A program made the translations under genes and the position numbers. This document shows, piece by piece, positions 26,788-35,674 of a DNA stretch of 64,000 nucleotides. Below the pieces are notes generated by a model, which saw only the letters and a list, made by a program, of their open reading frames with translations, was not told where the DNA came from and made no database searches. The stretch comes from an uncultured Alphaproteobacteria bacterium (lineage in GTDB: Bacteria > Pseudomonadota > Alphaproteobacteria > MPNO01 > UBA2964). Position 1 is the first letter of the stretch. Each line of letters opens with the position of its first letter. The stretch spans positions 124,001 to 188,000 of the forward strand of contig CALSLP010000006.1 of assembly GCA_943787225.1 (NCBI GenBank), in the 5' to 3' direction.

Positions 26788-27702
26788 ATGGCCGAGGATA
26801 TCTGGAGCCAGGAATACTGGGCACTTAAGGGCGATGTAAAACTCTTTATGTGGCGTAAAAGGGTCGGTGACCCTGCCCGCGACACAGCGCCCAAGCCCGT
26901 CCTGTATCTGGTCCATGGTTCCTCCTTCAGCGGCCCAACCGGCTTTGATCTTCAGGTGCCGGGCAAGCCGGACTACTCGTTGATGGACAAGTTTGCCTCT
27001 TACGGCTTCGACGTCTGGACCCTCGACCATGAAGGCTATGGTCGTTCCGATAGTACTGACGGTAATTCCCCAATTTCAGAAGGCGTCCATGACCTGAAAG
27101 CCGGCATGGACGTCGTCATACGGGAAACCGGACAGACGGCAGCCGCATTTTATGGATCCTCTTCCGGTGCACTCAGAGCAGCGGCCTTTGCCGAGGCCTA
27201 CCCTGAACATGCCAATAGACTGATCCTCGATGCCTTTGTTTATACCGGTGAAGGCGCTCCGACCCTGATCGAACGCGCCAAGAAGATGGATCAATGGACA
27301 GCCAGCAATACCCGTCCTGTCGATCGCGCGTTTTTTCTATCGATATTCACCCGTGACAAGCCGGGTACAACAGAAGACGGTGTCGCCGAAACCCTTGCCG
27401 ATACGGAACTGGAAATCTGCGAGGCGGTGCCAACCGGCACCTATGTCGATATGTGTTCGGTCCTGCCGGTCTGTGATCCCACCAAAACAGCCTGCCCGGT
27501 CCTGATCATCCGCGGCGAGCATGACGGGATTGCGACCGAAGAAGACTTATTAGATTACTTCAACAAGCTGCCGACGCGCGACAAACAATTCGTGATTATA
27601 CCGGGCCTGGCTCACGTAACGTTTCTCGGCCGCAATCGGGCCCGCTTCTGGCACGTGATGAAGAACTTCCTCAACGCCCCAGCGCGGGTCGATCAGCCAT
27701 AG
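26788..27702 (+). CDS. Alpha/beta hydrolase, second of a tandem pair
   Basis: 304 residues and colinear with the preceding hydrolase: VLYLVHGSSFSGPTGFDL, DVWTLDHEGYGRSDSTDG, nucleophile YGSSSGALRAAAFA, acid RGEHDGIA and base GLAHVT. It begins two bases after the first gene's stop, so translational coupling is likely. The two proteins differ mostly in the cap region between the nucleophile and the acid, where substrate specificity is set. The stop abuts that of the convergent aldo/keto reductase. Confidence 0.85.
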   Translation: MAEDIWSQEYWALKGDVKLFMWRKRVGDPARDTAPKPVLYLVHGSSFSGPTGFDLQVPGKPDYSLMDKFASYGFDVWTLDHEGYGRSDSTDGNSPISEGVHDLKAGMDVVIRETGQTAAAFYGSSSGALRAAAFAEAYPEHANRLILDAFVYTGEGAPTLIERAKKMDQWTASNTRPVDRAFFLSIFTRDKPGTTEDGVAETLADTELEICEAVPTGTYVDMCSVLPVCDPTKTACPVLIIRGEHDGIATEEDLLDYFNKLPTRDKQFVIIPGLAHVTFLGRNRARFWHVMKNFLNAPARVDQP

Positions 27703-28671
27703 TCAGATACTCAACCCACCCAGCTGTTTTTCAGGATAGCGGGTTCCAGAAACGGCATCAGCCTTAACCGCTGTACCGATCTGCTGAACTTCCTCATCGG
27801 AAAGAGCAATATCTGCTGCCGCAATATTCTCCAGCAAATGAGCGGTACGTTTCGTGCCCGGAATTGGTACGATGTCCTCACCCTGATGTAGAAGCCAGGC
27901 GATGGCCAGTTGCGGCATCGAAACACCCTTTGACGCCGCAATTTCTTTGAGCGGTTGTACAATCGCAACATTGGCATCGATATTCTCAGCCTGGAAACGA
28001 GGATGGTCACGACGTCGATCACCCTCACCCAAGCTTTCAGCACCTTCAATCGTTCCCGTCAACATTCCCCGTCCGAGAGGCGAATAGGCAACAAAACCAA
28101 TAGCAAGTTCACGGCAGAGGGGAAGGATTTCGTCTTCAACAAACCGGGTCCAAAGCGAATACTCAGTTTGCAGTGCCGCAATTGGATGGGTCGCGTGAGC
28201 ACGGCGAATAGTGTCCGGCCCTGCTTCTGAAAGCCCGAGGAACCGGACTTTGCCCTGCTCGACCAGCTGCGCCATCGCACCAACCGTTTCTTCAATCGGG
28301 ACATCCTTATCGACACGATGCTGAAAGAACAGATCAATCACGTCGGTATTGAGCCGTGACAGGCTCTTGTCACAGGCCTCAATGACATATTCTGGCCTGC
28401 CGTCAGCACGGCCGCCGAGATTACCAAACTTGGTCGCCAGGAAGACCTTGTCGCGCTGTCCGGCCAAAGCCCGGCCCAGCATTTCCTCATTTTTGCCGCC
28501 GCCATAGGCATCCGACGTATCAATAAAGTTCATTCCGGCATCAATACCAGCCTGCAAGGCGGCAACCGCCTCGTCTTCATTCGCAGCGCCATAGATACTG
28601 GTCATCGCCATACCACCAAGCCCGATGGCCGAAACATCTACATCACAGCAGCCTAATTTCCGATATTTCAT
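27703..28671 (-). CDS. Aldo/keto reductase
   Basis: 322 residues from ATG 28671 (MKYRKLGCCDVDVSAIGLGG). It has the AKR barrel motifs FIDTSDAYGGGKNEEMLGRA (catalytic Asp and Tyr), KVFLATKFGN (Lys) and DLFFQHRVDKDVPIEET (His), and the NADPH-binding end DIVPIPGTKRTAHLLENIAA. The longer frame to 28797 adds non-AKR sequence, so it is rejected. It reduces aldehydes or ketones with NADPH in the cytoplasm. It converges on the hydrolase pair and diverges from the isochorismatase-type gene. Confidence 0.92.
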   Translation of the reverse strand: MKYRKLGCCDVDVSAIGLGGMAMTSIYGAANEDEAVAALQAGIDAGMNFIDTSDAYGGGKNEEMLGRALAGQRDKVFLATKFGNLGGRADGRPEYVIEACDKSLSRLNTDVIDLFFQHRVDKDVPIEETVGAMAQLVEQGKVRFLGLSEAGPDTIRRAHATHPIAALQTEYSLWTRFVEDEILPLCRELAIGFVAYSPLGRGMLTGTIEGAESLGEGDRRRDHPRFQAENIDANVAIVQPLKEIAASKGVSMPQLAIAWLLHQGEDIVPIPGTKRTAHLLENIAAADIALSDEEVQQIGTAVKADAVSGTRYPEKQLGGLSI

Positions 28672-28812
28672 CTCGATCTCTCTCTCACGAATTCCGTTGC
28701 CACAATTTGATACCACCGGGACGCTGGCGGCAAGAGCTCCAAGCAGCTTCACACCGTTGCCGCTCTCCCTGCCCTGTAATACAGTCTCCAAAATCAATTA
28801 ATGGAGGAAGAC

Positions 28813-29520
28813 ATGGCATCGGATTTTGAAGATCACTGTTGGAAAGACGTCGTTTCGGAAGGCGCCCTTAGAATTTATAGCCACTATGAGCGCAAAACGT
28901 ATGTCGGTGCTAAACCGGCGATCCTCGCCATCGACCTATACAAAATGGCCTATCAGGGTGGCAACAAGCCCGTCGAAGAGGTCATCGATACCTATCCGAG
29001 CTCCTGTGGCGAAAATGCCTGGAATGCGATCCCGCCGACAGAGCGTCTGTTTAAGGCAGCCCGCGCCGCTGGCATTCCGATCATCTATTCAACGACGGAA
29101 AACCGCGTTGAAGCGAATATTGCCCACGCCTATGCGACCAACCGTCAAAAGGTTCAGGTGTCCCCCGATGTTTGGGAGATAAAAGAAGAATTTGCCCCGC
29201 AGGAAGGCGATCTAGTCGTCTATAAACAGCGGGCGAGTGCGTTCGCCGGTACGCCGCTGGTCTCACAATTGAACCGTCTGGGCGTCGATAGCCTGATCGT
29301 CTGCGGCGAAAGCACCAGTGGCTGTGTCCGGGCCAGTGTTGTCGACGGCTATTCCAACGGTATTCATGTGACGATTGCCGAGGAATGCTGCTTTGACCGT
29401 CATATGCTGTCGCATAAGGTCAATTTGTTCGATTTGCATCACAAATACGCCGATGTCATGCATACCGATGAAATCGTTGATCACATCTATACCACTGCTG
29501 GATTGAAGGAAGCGTCATAA
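28813..29520 (+). CDS. Isochorismatase-fold cysteine hydrolase (N-carbamoylsarcosine amidase-like)
   Basis: 235 residues. The catalytic triad fits the family: Asp41 in AILAIDLYKMAY, Lys138 in VVYKQRASAFAG, and Cys171 in CGESTSGCVRASVVDGYSNG. The STSGCVRAS block is closest in type to N-carbamoylsarcosine amidases, though nicotinamidases and isochorismatases share the fold. The start is ATG 28813 with GGAGGA in front; ATG 28801 lacks a site. Its stop TAA shares one base with the next ATG, so it is co-translated with the deacetylase-fold gene. A role in amide or carbamoyl hydrolysis is likely. Confidence 0.83.
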   Translation: MASDFEDHCWKDVVSEGALRIYSHYERKTYVGAKPAILAIDLYKMAYQGGNKPVEEVIDTYPSSCGENAWNAIPPTERLFKAARAAGIPIIYSTTENRVEANIAHAYATNRQKVQVSPDVWEIKEEFAPQEGDLVVYKQRASAFAGTPLVSQLNRLGVDSLIVCGESTSGCVRASVVDGYSNGIHVTIAEECCFDRHMLSHKVNLFDLHHKYADVMHTDEIVDHIYTTAGLKEAS

Positions 29521-30389
29521 TGGAACCGAGCCGCTACGGACCCTTTCCCTATACGCCGATCAATCGGCGTCCCAAGCTCAAATGGCCCAACGGCGCCCGC
29601 GTCGCTGTATGGATTGCACCCAATCTTGAGTTCTTTCCGTTGGATGAACCGGTTCCCGGCTCACGGTACAGCTATACGCCGGAGGTCTCCTCCTGGTCGC
29701 AACGGGATTATGGCGCCCGTATCGGTGCTTTCCGGATTATGGACGTTCTATCAAAGCGTAATATCCGCGCAACCTGCACGCTGAATTCTGAAGTGTGCGA
29801 TATGTATCCGGAGATGATGGAGGATGCCGTATCGCTGGGCTGGAACTTCATGGGTCACAATCAAAGCAACGCTCGGCCCTTTCATGCCACGCCACCCGAG
29901 AATGATCAGCAGATGATCAGGGATGTATTGGCTCGCATCACGGAATGCACTGGCACTAAACCACGGGGCTGGCTCGGCTCAGGCCTGCAAGAGACATGGA
30001 AGACACTGGATTATCTTGCGGAAGAAGGCCTCGACTATTGCTGTGACTGGACCAATGACGATCAGCCTTACTTTATGGAAGCCGGTGGCCGCAAAATCGT
30101 GTCGCTGCCCTATTCGACCGAGATCAATGACCTGCCACAATTCCGCGCGGGACGATCAAATGCCGAGTTCGAGCAGATGATCCGCAGTCAGTTCGACACG
30201 CTCTACGAAGAAGGCGAAGACTCCGCCCGAGTTATGGCGATTTGTTTGCACCCCTTTGTCATTGGGGTTTCACATCGCATCGGCGTCCTCAAATCCGCCC
30301 TGGATTATATTCAGGGACACGACGATGTCTGGTTCGCCACAGCCGAAGAAATTACCGATGCCTGGCTGGCCTCCGACGCGACGTTCTAA
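29520..30389 (+). CDS. Polysaccharide-deacetylase-fold hydrolase (PuuE allantoinase-like)
   Basis: 289 residues with the NodB/CE4 fold in the cytoplasmic PuuE-like form. Motifs are RVAVWIAPNLEFFPLDEP near residue 30, a metal site in NFMGHNQSNARPF, RGWLGSGLQETWKTLDYLAEEG, and the late MAICLHPFVIGVSHR. Relatives include metal-independent allantoinase (PuuE) and cyclic-imide hydrolases, acting on C-N bonds of heterocycles. Coupling to an amidase-type enzyme fits stepwise opening and hydrolysis of a ureide or imide. The 3' end overlaps the convergent gene by four bases. Confidence 0.82.
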   Translation: MEPSRYGPFPYTPINRRPKLKWPNGARVAVWIAPNLEFFPLDEPVPGSRYSYTPEVSSWSQRDYGARIGAFRIMDVLSKRNIRATCTLNSEVCDMYPEMMEDAVSLGWNFMGHNQSNARPFHATPPENDQQMIRDVLARITECTGTKPRGWLGSGLQETWKTLDYLAEEGLDYCCDWTNDDQPYFMEAGGRKIVSLPYSTEINDLPQFRAGRSNAEFEQMIRSQFDTLYEEGEDSARVMAICLHPFVIGVSHRIGVLKSALDYIQGHDDVWFATAEEITDAWLASDATF

Positions 30390-30934
30390 AGCGCGAGAGG
30401 TGTGAGACCGCCGGGCACCTCAACATCGAAGATATTGAGGGTAATCGCGATTAGATTGTAGTGACCGAGGAGACCGGCGAGGTCCGTCGCGCCCTGGGCG
30501 CCATGTCGATCAGCGATTTTTTGATAAACGCCGTCGCTGACCCGCTTAGTTGCATAGAGCTCTATACAGAAGTCATAGATTTCGGCTTCCGCAGGATCTT
30601 CGAACTCAGGCTGTTCACCATTCTGGATAGCTTCAATGACGGCGACAGATACGCCGGCCTTTCGTGCCTCGCTATCATGCGCGAACCATTCATATTGGGC
30701 CTTCCAATGATAGGCCGTCACCAGGATTGCAATCTCCCGCAAATTCCACGGAATCGAACATTCGTAGCGCACAAACTGCCCGAGTTTCTGAACCTTATCG
30801 GCCAACTCCGGGCTATTCAGCAACGGCAGGAACGGTCCCCGCACGCCACCGCGTGGCCCACCCGCGATTGCGTCAAAAACCTTCTGCTGTTCCGCGTTCA
30901 TATCATCGCGTGATAGTTCCGGCGCCCGAGCCAT
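30386..30934 (-). CDS. Carboxymuconolactone decarboxylase family protein
   Basis: 182 residues. LREIAILVTAYHWKAQYEWF and HDSEARKAGVSVAVIEAIQN form the conserved CMD helix pair. There is no CxxC, so it is not an AhpD-type disulfide reductase but resembles the decarboxylase branch. A clear AAGGAG precedes the ATG. It is the last gene of the leftward operon with the Mo hydroxylase and the nitrile-hydratase-like genes, and probably acts late in the same pathway. Substrate is unknown. Confidence 0.85.
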   Translation of the reverse strand: MARAPELSRDDMNAEQQKVFDAIAGGPRGGVRGPFLPLLNSPELADKVQKLGQFVRYECSIPWNLREIAILVTAYHWKAQYEWFAHDSEARKAGVSVAVIEAIQNGEQPEFEDPAEAEIYDFCIELYATKRVSDGVYQKIADRHGAQGATDLAGLLGHYNLIAITLNIFDVEVPGGLTPLAL

Positions 30935-30968
30935 AATTTTTCTCCTTAGCTAATTTAGCGGTGAACGA

Positions 30969-33302
30969 TCAGCCCGCCGCCCGAATTTGTGTGATCAGGT
31001 CAGAGGGCGTTACTGGGTATTTATCCAGCTTCACGTCGAAAGGACGCAGCGCGCTTTCAATGGCCGACAAGATCGCTGGCGCCGCCGTCATCACCCCGCA
31101 TTCCCCTACGCCTTTGACCCCAATGGGATTGCGATCAGTCGCCGATTCCTGATGGATGATTTCGTAATTCGGTACTTCCGGTGCCGTCGGAATCAGATAT
31201 TCCGCCAGATTGGTCGATTGCGGCATCGCCTGATCGTCATAGATCATGTTTTCAAATAAGGCATGCCCTAAACCAAGCGTAACACCACCATGGACCTGAC
31301 CATCAACAATGAGCGGGTTAATCAATTTGCCGCTATCGTGAACGATCACATAGCGATTAATCCGCACATGGCCGGTGCCAATATCGACCTCAAGCTCCGC
31401 ACCGTGCGCTCCGTTAGCATAGGCGACATTGTCGGGCATGAAGCTTGCCTCTGCTTCCAGCCCCGGCGTAATCCCTTCCGGCAGCGCATAGCCGGGAACC
31501 CCGGCAACGGCGCCAGCAATTTCCTGAAAGCCAACCGCCATCCCAGGCACACCTTTGACAAACACCTTGCCATCAACCAGCTCGAGATCCTCCTCTGACG
31601 CTTCAAGCAGGTGCGCCGCAATGGCCAGAACTTTCTTGCGTACGGCTCCCGCCGCCAAATGGATCGAGGACCCGGCGCAAACTGTCTGACGGCTGGCAAA
31701 ACCACCAAAGCCTTGCGTGACATTCTGCGTGTCACCATGAACGATTGTTACATCCGCCGGACTGACACCGAGCTGATCGGCAACGATCTGAGACATCGCG
31801 GTTTGAAAGCCCTGCCCCATGGCAATGCCACCGGTATAGACAGAAATCTTTCCTGACGTTCCAATCCGGACAATGCCGGTTTCAAAGGGACCACGGCCGG
31901 TCGGCTTCACATAGTTCGCGATACCCAGACCGAGATAACGCCCTTCAGCCCGCGCCGTCGCCTGACGTGCAGGAAAACCCGAATAATCCAGCGCCTCTAA
32001 CAGGTCACCTTGGCATTTTTCGTAGTTCCCACTGTCATAGACAATTTGTTGTCCAGCCTGCGTCTTTAGCGGATGCGCGTAGGGCATATCCTGGAAGCGG
32101 ATTAAATTACGTTCCCGAACGACAGTCCGGTCTATCCCCGCCGCATCAGCAGCCCGGTCAATCATCCGTTCCATCGTGAAGCAGCCCTGCGGATGACCAG
32201 CGCCGCGCATTGAGGTCGCGGGAACCTTGTTGGTATGCGCCACGATCACGTTCAACGCATAATTGGGAATAACATACGGGCCGAGGATCGTCGTCGCCGC
32301 ACTAAACGGGATATTGAAACCGCGCGCGGTATAGGCCCCTTGATCATGATACATCTTGCCACGTAGCCCGAGTATCCTGCCCTCCGCATCGAGGGCCATT
32401 TCAACATCCCAGAACTGATCGCGTTCCTGCGTCGTCGTGATCAGGTGCTCCCGCCGATCTTCGATCCATTTAACCGGACGCCCCAACAGCATCGCTGCAC
32501 CGCTAATGACAGCGTCCTCTGGATAAAATAGGAGCTTTGGCCCAAACCCACCACCAATACTCGGTACAATGACCCGTATCTGCGCCTCGTCGAGACCAAG
32601 CAGATAGACCAATACGCTGCGGTGGGAATGCGGCGCCTGACAGGAGCTCCACATGGTGAAGGTTTCACGCACAGGATCGTAGCGCGCGATACTACCCCGG
32701 CATTCCATCGAGTTGGAAACCCCACGATGCTGATAAAGCTCCGATCGGACAACATGCGCGGCGCTCGCAAAGGCCCTGTCCGTATCACCGTGACCAAAAT
32801 CCAGGTCATGGACAATATTTCCAGGCTCGGCCTGCCGTGAATTAACAGGCGCCGCGTCGGTCTTTGCAGCGTCACGTGGGTCGGCCAGAACCGGCAAAGG
32901 ATCATAATCGACGACGACGAGCTGCGCCGCGTCTTCCGCGACATAGCGGTTTTCAGCGATCACCGCGACAATCGGTTCACCGACGTAACACACTTCATCA
33001 CGCGCCAGAATATAAGGTCCAACGTCCACCCGATCACCCGGTGTCGGAAAATTCTCTGGTATCCGTTCCTGCGAAAGGACGGGCAGTAAATCGTCAATTG
33101 TGTAGACCGCGACTACACCGGAGACATCTAGCGCCTCTGATACGTCAATCGAGGCTATCCGGGCATGCGCCATCTGGCTTCGAACCACAGCAAGATGCAG
33201 CATACCATCGAGCTGGATATCATCGATGAAGGTCGCCTCACCGGCCAACAGAATGTCGTCTTCAAGACGCGTGATCTTCTTGCCGACATAGGTGTCGGGC
33301 AT
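30969..33302 (-). CDS. Xanthine dehydrogenase-family molybdopterin-binding large subunit
   Basis: 777 residues. It begins YVGKKITRLEDDILLAGEATF, the aldehyde oxidase/xanthine dehydrogenase 'a/b hammerhead' start, continues with IGGGFGPKLLFYPED, and has SMRGAGHPQG where typical members read RGAGRPE. The catalytic glutamate sits in GVKGVGECG at about residue 735. Such subunits hydroxylate aromatic heterocycles or aldehydes but need FAD and 2Fe-2S partner subunits; none is encoded nearby. It is flanked in one operon by the hydratase genes (upstream) and the CMD gene (downstream). The His in place of Arg in the RGAG motif is unusual. CAGGGAG precedes the ATG. Confidence 0.9.
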   Translation of the reverse strand: MPDTYVGKKITRLEDDILLAGEATFIDDIQLDGMLHLAVVRSQMAHARIASIDVSEALDVSGVVAVYTIDDLLPVLSQERIPENFPTPGDRVDVGPYILARDEVCYVGEPIVAVIAENRYVAEDAAQLVVVDYDPLPVLADPRDAAKTDAAPVNSRQAEPGNIVHDLDFGHGDTDRAFASAAHVVRSELYQHRGVSNSMECRGSIARYDPVRETFTMWSSCQAPHSHRSVLVYLLGLDEAQIRVIVPSIGGGFGPKLLFYPEDAVISGAAMLLGRPVKWIEDRREHLITTTQERDQFWDVEMALDAEGRILGLRGKMYHDQGAYTARGFNIPFSAATTILGPYVIPNYALNVIVAHTNKVPATSMRGAGHPQGCFTMERMIDRAADAAGIDRTVVRERNLIRFQDMPYAHPLKTQAGQQIVYDSGNYEKCQGDLLEALDYSGFPARQATARAEGRYLGLGIANYVKPTGRGPFETGIVRIGTSGKISVYTGGIAMGQGFQTAMSQIVADQLGVSPADVTIVHGDTQNVTQGFGGFASRQTVCAGSSIHLAAGAVRKKVLAIAAHLLEASEEDLELVDGKVFVKGVPGMAVGFQEIAGAVAGVPGYALPEGITPGLEAEASFMPDNVAYANGAHGAELEVDIGTGHVRINRYVIVHDSGKLINPLIVDGQVHGGVTLGLGHALFENMIYDDQAMPQSTNLAEYLIPTAPEVPNYEIIHQESATDRNPIGVKGVGECGVMTAAPAILSAIESALRPFDVKLDKYPVTPSDLITQIRAAG

Positions 33303-33352
33303 AATCTCTACTCCCTGAAATAACCGCTGTGGCTCAGCGCACCGTCAGACGT

Positions 33353-34009
33353 TCAAGAGGCGGTTGGGTTTGCAACACCAACCATAGTATCCCGCGTTAC
33401 GATTGCTGCCAGCTGTTCTTCGGTCCAGCCATCAGTGCCTGCTGGCCGTCTTGGGATCACCAAATACCGCAAATCAGCCAAACTGTCATGGACCCGCACC
33501 GTCATATCGTCGGGAACGTCCGTGCCAAACTCGGCAAGAACCTGCCGAGGTTCAATAACAACCCTCGAACGATAGCTTTTGCTGCGATACCAATCCGGTG
33601 GCATGCCAAGCACGGCGCGCGGATAGCACGAGCACAAGGTACAAACGACGACGTTCTGCACGTCATCCGTATTCTCAACAACGGTCATCTTGGCGGCACC
33701 GGCATCAACACCAACTTCAGCTAAGGCCGCATTACCGTCTTCCAGCAAACGATTTTTAAAATCTGCATCGGTCCACGCCTTGGCAATGACTTTTGCCCCG
33801 TCGGAATGCTGTAGAGACTCTACCTTCTCCTGCGCGGCGCGAAGTTCGTCTGGTGCCAAATGGCCCTTTTCCATCAGCAATTCGCGAATAGCATAGGTCA
33901 TTAACTCATATCGACCTGCCTCAGAATCCTCGATATTAGGCTGAAAAGTTAGGTCATGATCATGGTCGTGGTCATGATCGTGATCATGGGTTTCGCGTTC
34001 TTCCGCCAT
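33353..34009 (-). CDS. Cobalt-type nitrile hydratase alpha / thiocyanate hydrolase gamma-like subunit
   Basis: 218 residues from ATG 34009. The metal motif VCTLCSC (Cys123, Cys126, Cys128) is the cobalt form; iron enzymes have Ser in place of the Thr. It is followed by YPRAVLGMPPDWYRS and the late VHDSLADLRYLVIPRRPAGTDGW, both standard for the alpha subunit. Near its start it has six His-Asp pairs in a row (residues 8-19), absent from textbook members and likely to bind metal. The enzyme hydrates a nitrile to an amide, or hydrolyses thiocyanate. It follows the two small beta-like genes, as in scnB-scnA-scnC. Confidence 0.9.
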   Translation of the reverse strand: MAEERETHDHDHDHDHDHDLTFQPNIEDSEAGRYELMTYAIRELLMEKGHLAPDELRAAQEKVESLQHSDGAKVIAKAWTDADFKNRLLEDGNAALAEVGVDAGAAKMTVVENTDDVQNVVVCTLCSCYPRAVLGMPPDWYRSKSYRSRVVIEPRQVLAEFGTDVPDDMTVRVHDSLADLRYLVIPRRPAGTDGWTEEQLAAIVTRDTMVGVANPTAS

Positions 34010-34032
34010 CTTATCTCTCCTGTCTTCCCACC

Positions 34033-34317
34033 TTAGGCGGGCAACAACCAATGTTCGTAAATATCGACATCTACTGTGTCCGACTCCGGTCCGGCATAGT
34101 CAGCCCATACATCCGTTTGTTTGAAGCGAACTCTATACAATGTCTTCTTCGGCAACCCATCAAACCCATAGGCCAGTTCTTCAGGGTTCCGGAAATCACC
34201 ACAGACCCGTTCGATTTCACCAACCTTGCCTCGAATGTAGTAGGGTGTACGCCGATGGCCCGGCGGGTGGGTCGAGATGACTTGAACGGTATCGCCGGGA
34301 GCAAAATTTCCACTCAT
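34033..34317 (-). CDS. Nitrile hydratase beta C-terminal-like (thiocyanate hydrolase alpha-like) subunit
   Basis: 94 residues forming the SH3-like barrel of nitrile hydratase beta: FAPGDTVQVISTHPPGHRRT, YYIRGKVGEIERVCGDFRNP, and the end VDVDIYEHWLLPA. In most nitrile hydratases this is the C-terminal half of one beta subunit; here it is a separate gene. The start ATG overlaps the upstream stop (ATGA), so the two halves are translationally coupled. A separate gene for this half is the arrangement in thiocyanate hydrolase and in ToyJKL-type nitrile hydratases. Confidence 0.88.
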   Translation of the reverse strand: MSGNFAPGDTVQVISTHPPGHRRTPYYIRGKVGEIERVCGDFRNPEELAYGFDGLPKKTLYRVRFKQTDVWADYAGPESDTVDVDIYEHWLLPA

Positions 34318-34652
34318 TTCCGGGCCTCCGCCATGCGTTGCCCGATCTCCTTCATGCGTGTTTCAAGTTCTTCTTCAGTGAACAGGCCTTTTTCGACGAG
34401 GATCATTTTCATCGATTCTGTCGAACGCTCATAATAATCGAGATCACTGTAAAGCGGCTCGCCCATCTGTTCCCGCGCCCGCCTTGATTCATCGGTCACA
34501 TAGATATGTCGGCCTGCGGCTCCCAGGGCATTACTTATCGCCGTCGATTGGCGTTCCCAAGGCTTCATCTCCGTCACCTCTGGATCGATAGCGCCATAAT
34601 CCTTACCACCAATATCGTGATACCCACGGCGTGGATCGTCTGTTTCTGCCAT
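34314..34652 (-). CDS. Nitrile hydratase beta N-terminal-like (thiocyanate hydrolase beta-like) subunit
   Basis: 112 residues from ATG 34652. RRGYHDIGGKDYGAI matches the 'HD(T/V)GG' start of nitrile hydratase beta and SCNase beta, PWERQSTAISNALGA follows, and MILVEKGLFTEEELETRM is the usual late helix. The longer frame adds 13 residues without family match. It is the first gene of the leftward operon hydratase - Mo hydroxylase - CMD protein. A dedicated activator (P14K/P15K type) was not found beside it. Confidence 0.82.
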   Translation of the reverse strand: MAETDDPRRGYHDIGGKDYGAIDPEVTEMKPWERQSTAISNALGAAGRHIYVTDESRRAREQMGEPLYSDLDYYERSTESMKMILVEKGLFTEEELETRMKEIGQRMAEARK

Positions 34653-34783
34653 AAGCTTCATCTCCCTCTTGATTTCACCATTTTCCCACATTGTGCCCGG
34701 GGGTCAACAGAACTCGTCCTTTGACCGCCCCGTAACCGCCTTCTATATTTCATCCAACAAAGGATAAATCAGGGAGAACAGTT

Positions 34784-35653
34784 ATGGATGGCGCTATTTA
34801 CCGCGATTACACTCAGGAATCGCTCGATGTAGAATATAATAATCGCGGACGTTTTCCAGATACGGCAGACTGCAAAGCGGCCCAAATCGTTGGGTCCGAT
34901 GAGGCGAAAGCCGAATATGAATGCCGACTCGACGTCAGGTTCGGCGACGGCGACACCGATCTCCTCGATATTTATATTGCTGAGGGCGACGGACCGCACC
35001 CAATCCATGTCTTTTTTCACGGCGGTTACTGGAAATCCAACACCAAGAATGATTTCGGCTTTGTCGCCAAACCCTTTGTTCCCTATGGCGTGACAACCAT
35101 CGTTGTCGAATACCCGTTAATTCCTTCTGTTCGGATGGGAACGTTGATCGAACGCTGCTGCGCCTCGATGGAATGGGCATGGCGGAATGCCGAAAGTTTC
35201 GGCGGCGATAAGAACAATATTACGGTCTCAGGACATTCTGCCGGCGGCCATATCACAGCGATGATGATGCAGACCGACTGGCCGTCCTATGGCGATGGTT
35301 TACCGAAAGACCTGGTCAAAGGCGGCTGCAGTATCAGCGGTGTGAGCGACCTCGACCCCGTACGCCTCTCCTTTCAAAACGATGAGCTGCAATTTTCGCC
35401 AAAAGAAGCCGCCGAATTCAGTACGCTGTTTATGGACCCCAAACACGCTGGTCCGCTATTAGCTGTGGCTGGTGGCATCGAGGGGCCCGAGTTTATTCGG
35501 CAAACCACGGAACTTGCGGACGCCTGGGCTGCAAAGGGCATGGACGTCAAAGGCTGGATCATGGAAGGCAAACACCATTTCACGACCATCAATCAGTATC
35601 TCGACCCTGAAAGCGAGCTATCTCGTGCTGTCCGGGGTTTAACAGGGAAATAA
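34784..35653 (+). CDS. Alpha/beta hydrolase, kynurenine formamidase-like
   Basis: 289 residues. HVFFHGGYWKSNTKNDFGFV carries the HGGYW oxyanion motif typical of arylformamidases and related esterases. The nucleophile elbow is SGHSAGGHITAMMM, and the C-terminal base is in GKHHFTT. It diverges from the hydratase operon across a 131-base gap that should hold both promoters, and is followed after 21 bases by a binding protein. An N-formyl or amide-type hydrolase would fit the neighbourhood, but the substrate is not known. Confidence 0.82.
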   Translation: MDGAIYRDYTQESLDVEYNNRGRFPDTADCKAAQIVGSDEAKAEYECRLDVRFGDGDTDLLDIYIAEGDGPHPIHVFFHGGYWKSNTKNDFGFVAKPFVPYGVTTIVVEYPLIPSVRMGTLIERCCASMEWAWRNAESFGGDKNNITVSGHSAGGHITAMMMQTDWPSYGDGLPKDLVKGGCSISGVSDLDPVRLSFQNDELQFSPKEAAEFSTLFMDPKHAGPLLAVAGGIEGPEFIRQTTELADAWAAKGMDVKGWIMEGKHHFTTINQYLDPESELSRAVRGLTGK

Positions 35654-35674
35654 ACAACAAGGACAAAACACAGA

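Noticed and set aside
33953-33988. CRISPR or minisatellite
   Set aside because: The repeat is in frame, encodes His-Asp pairs within a conserved gene and has no spacers.
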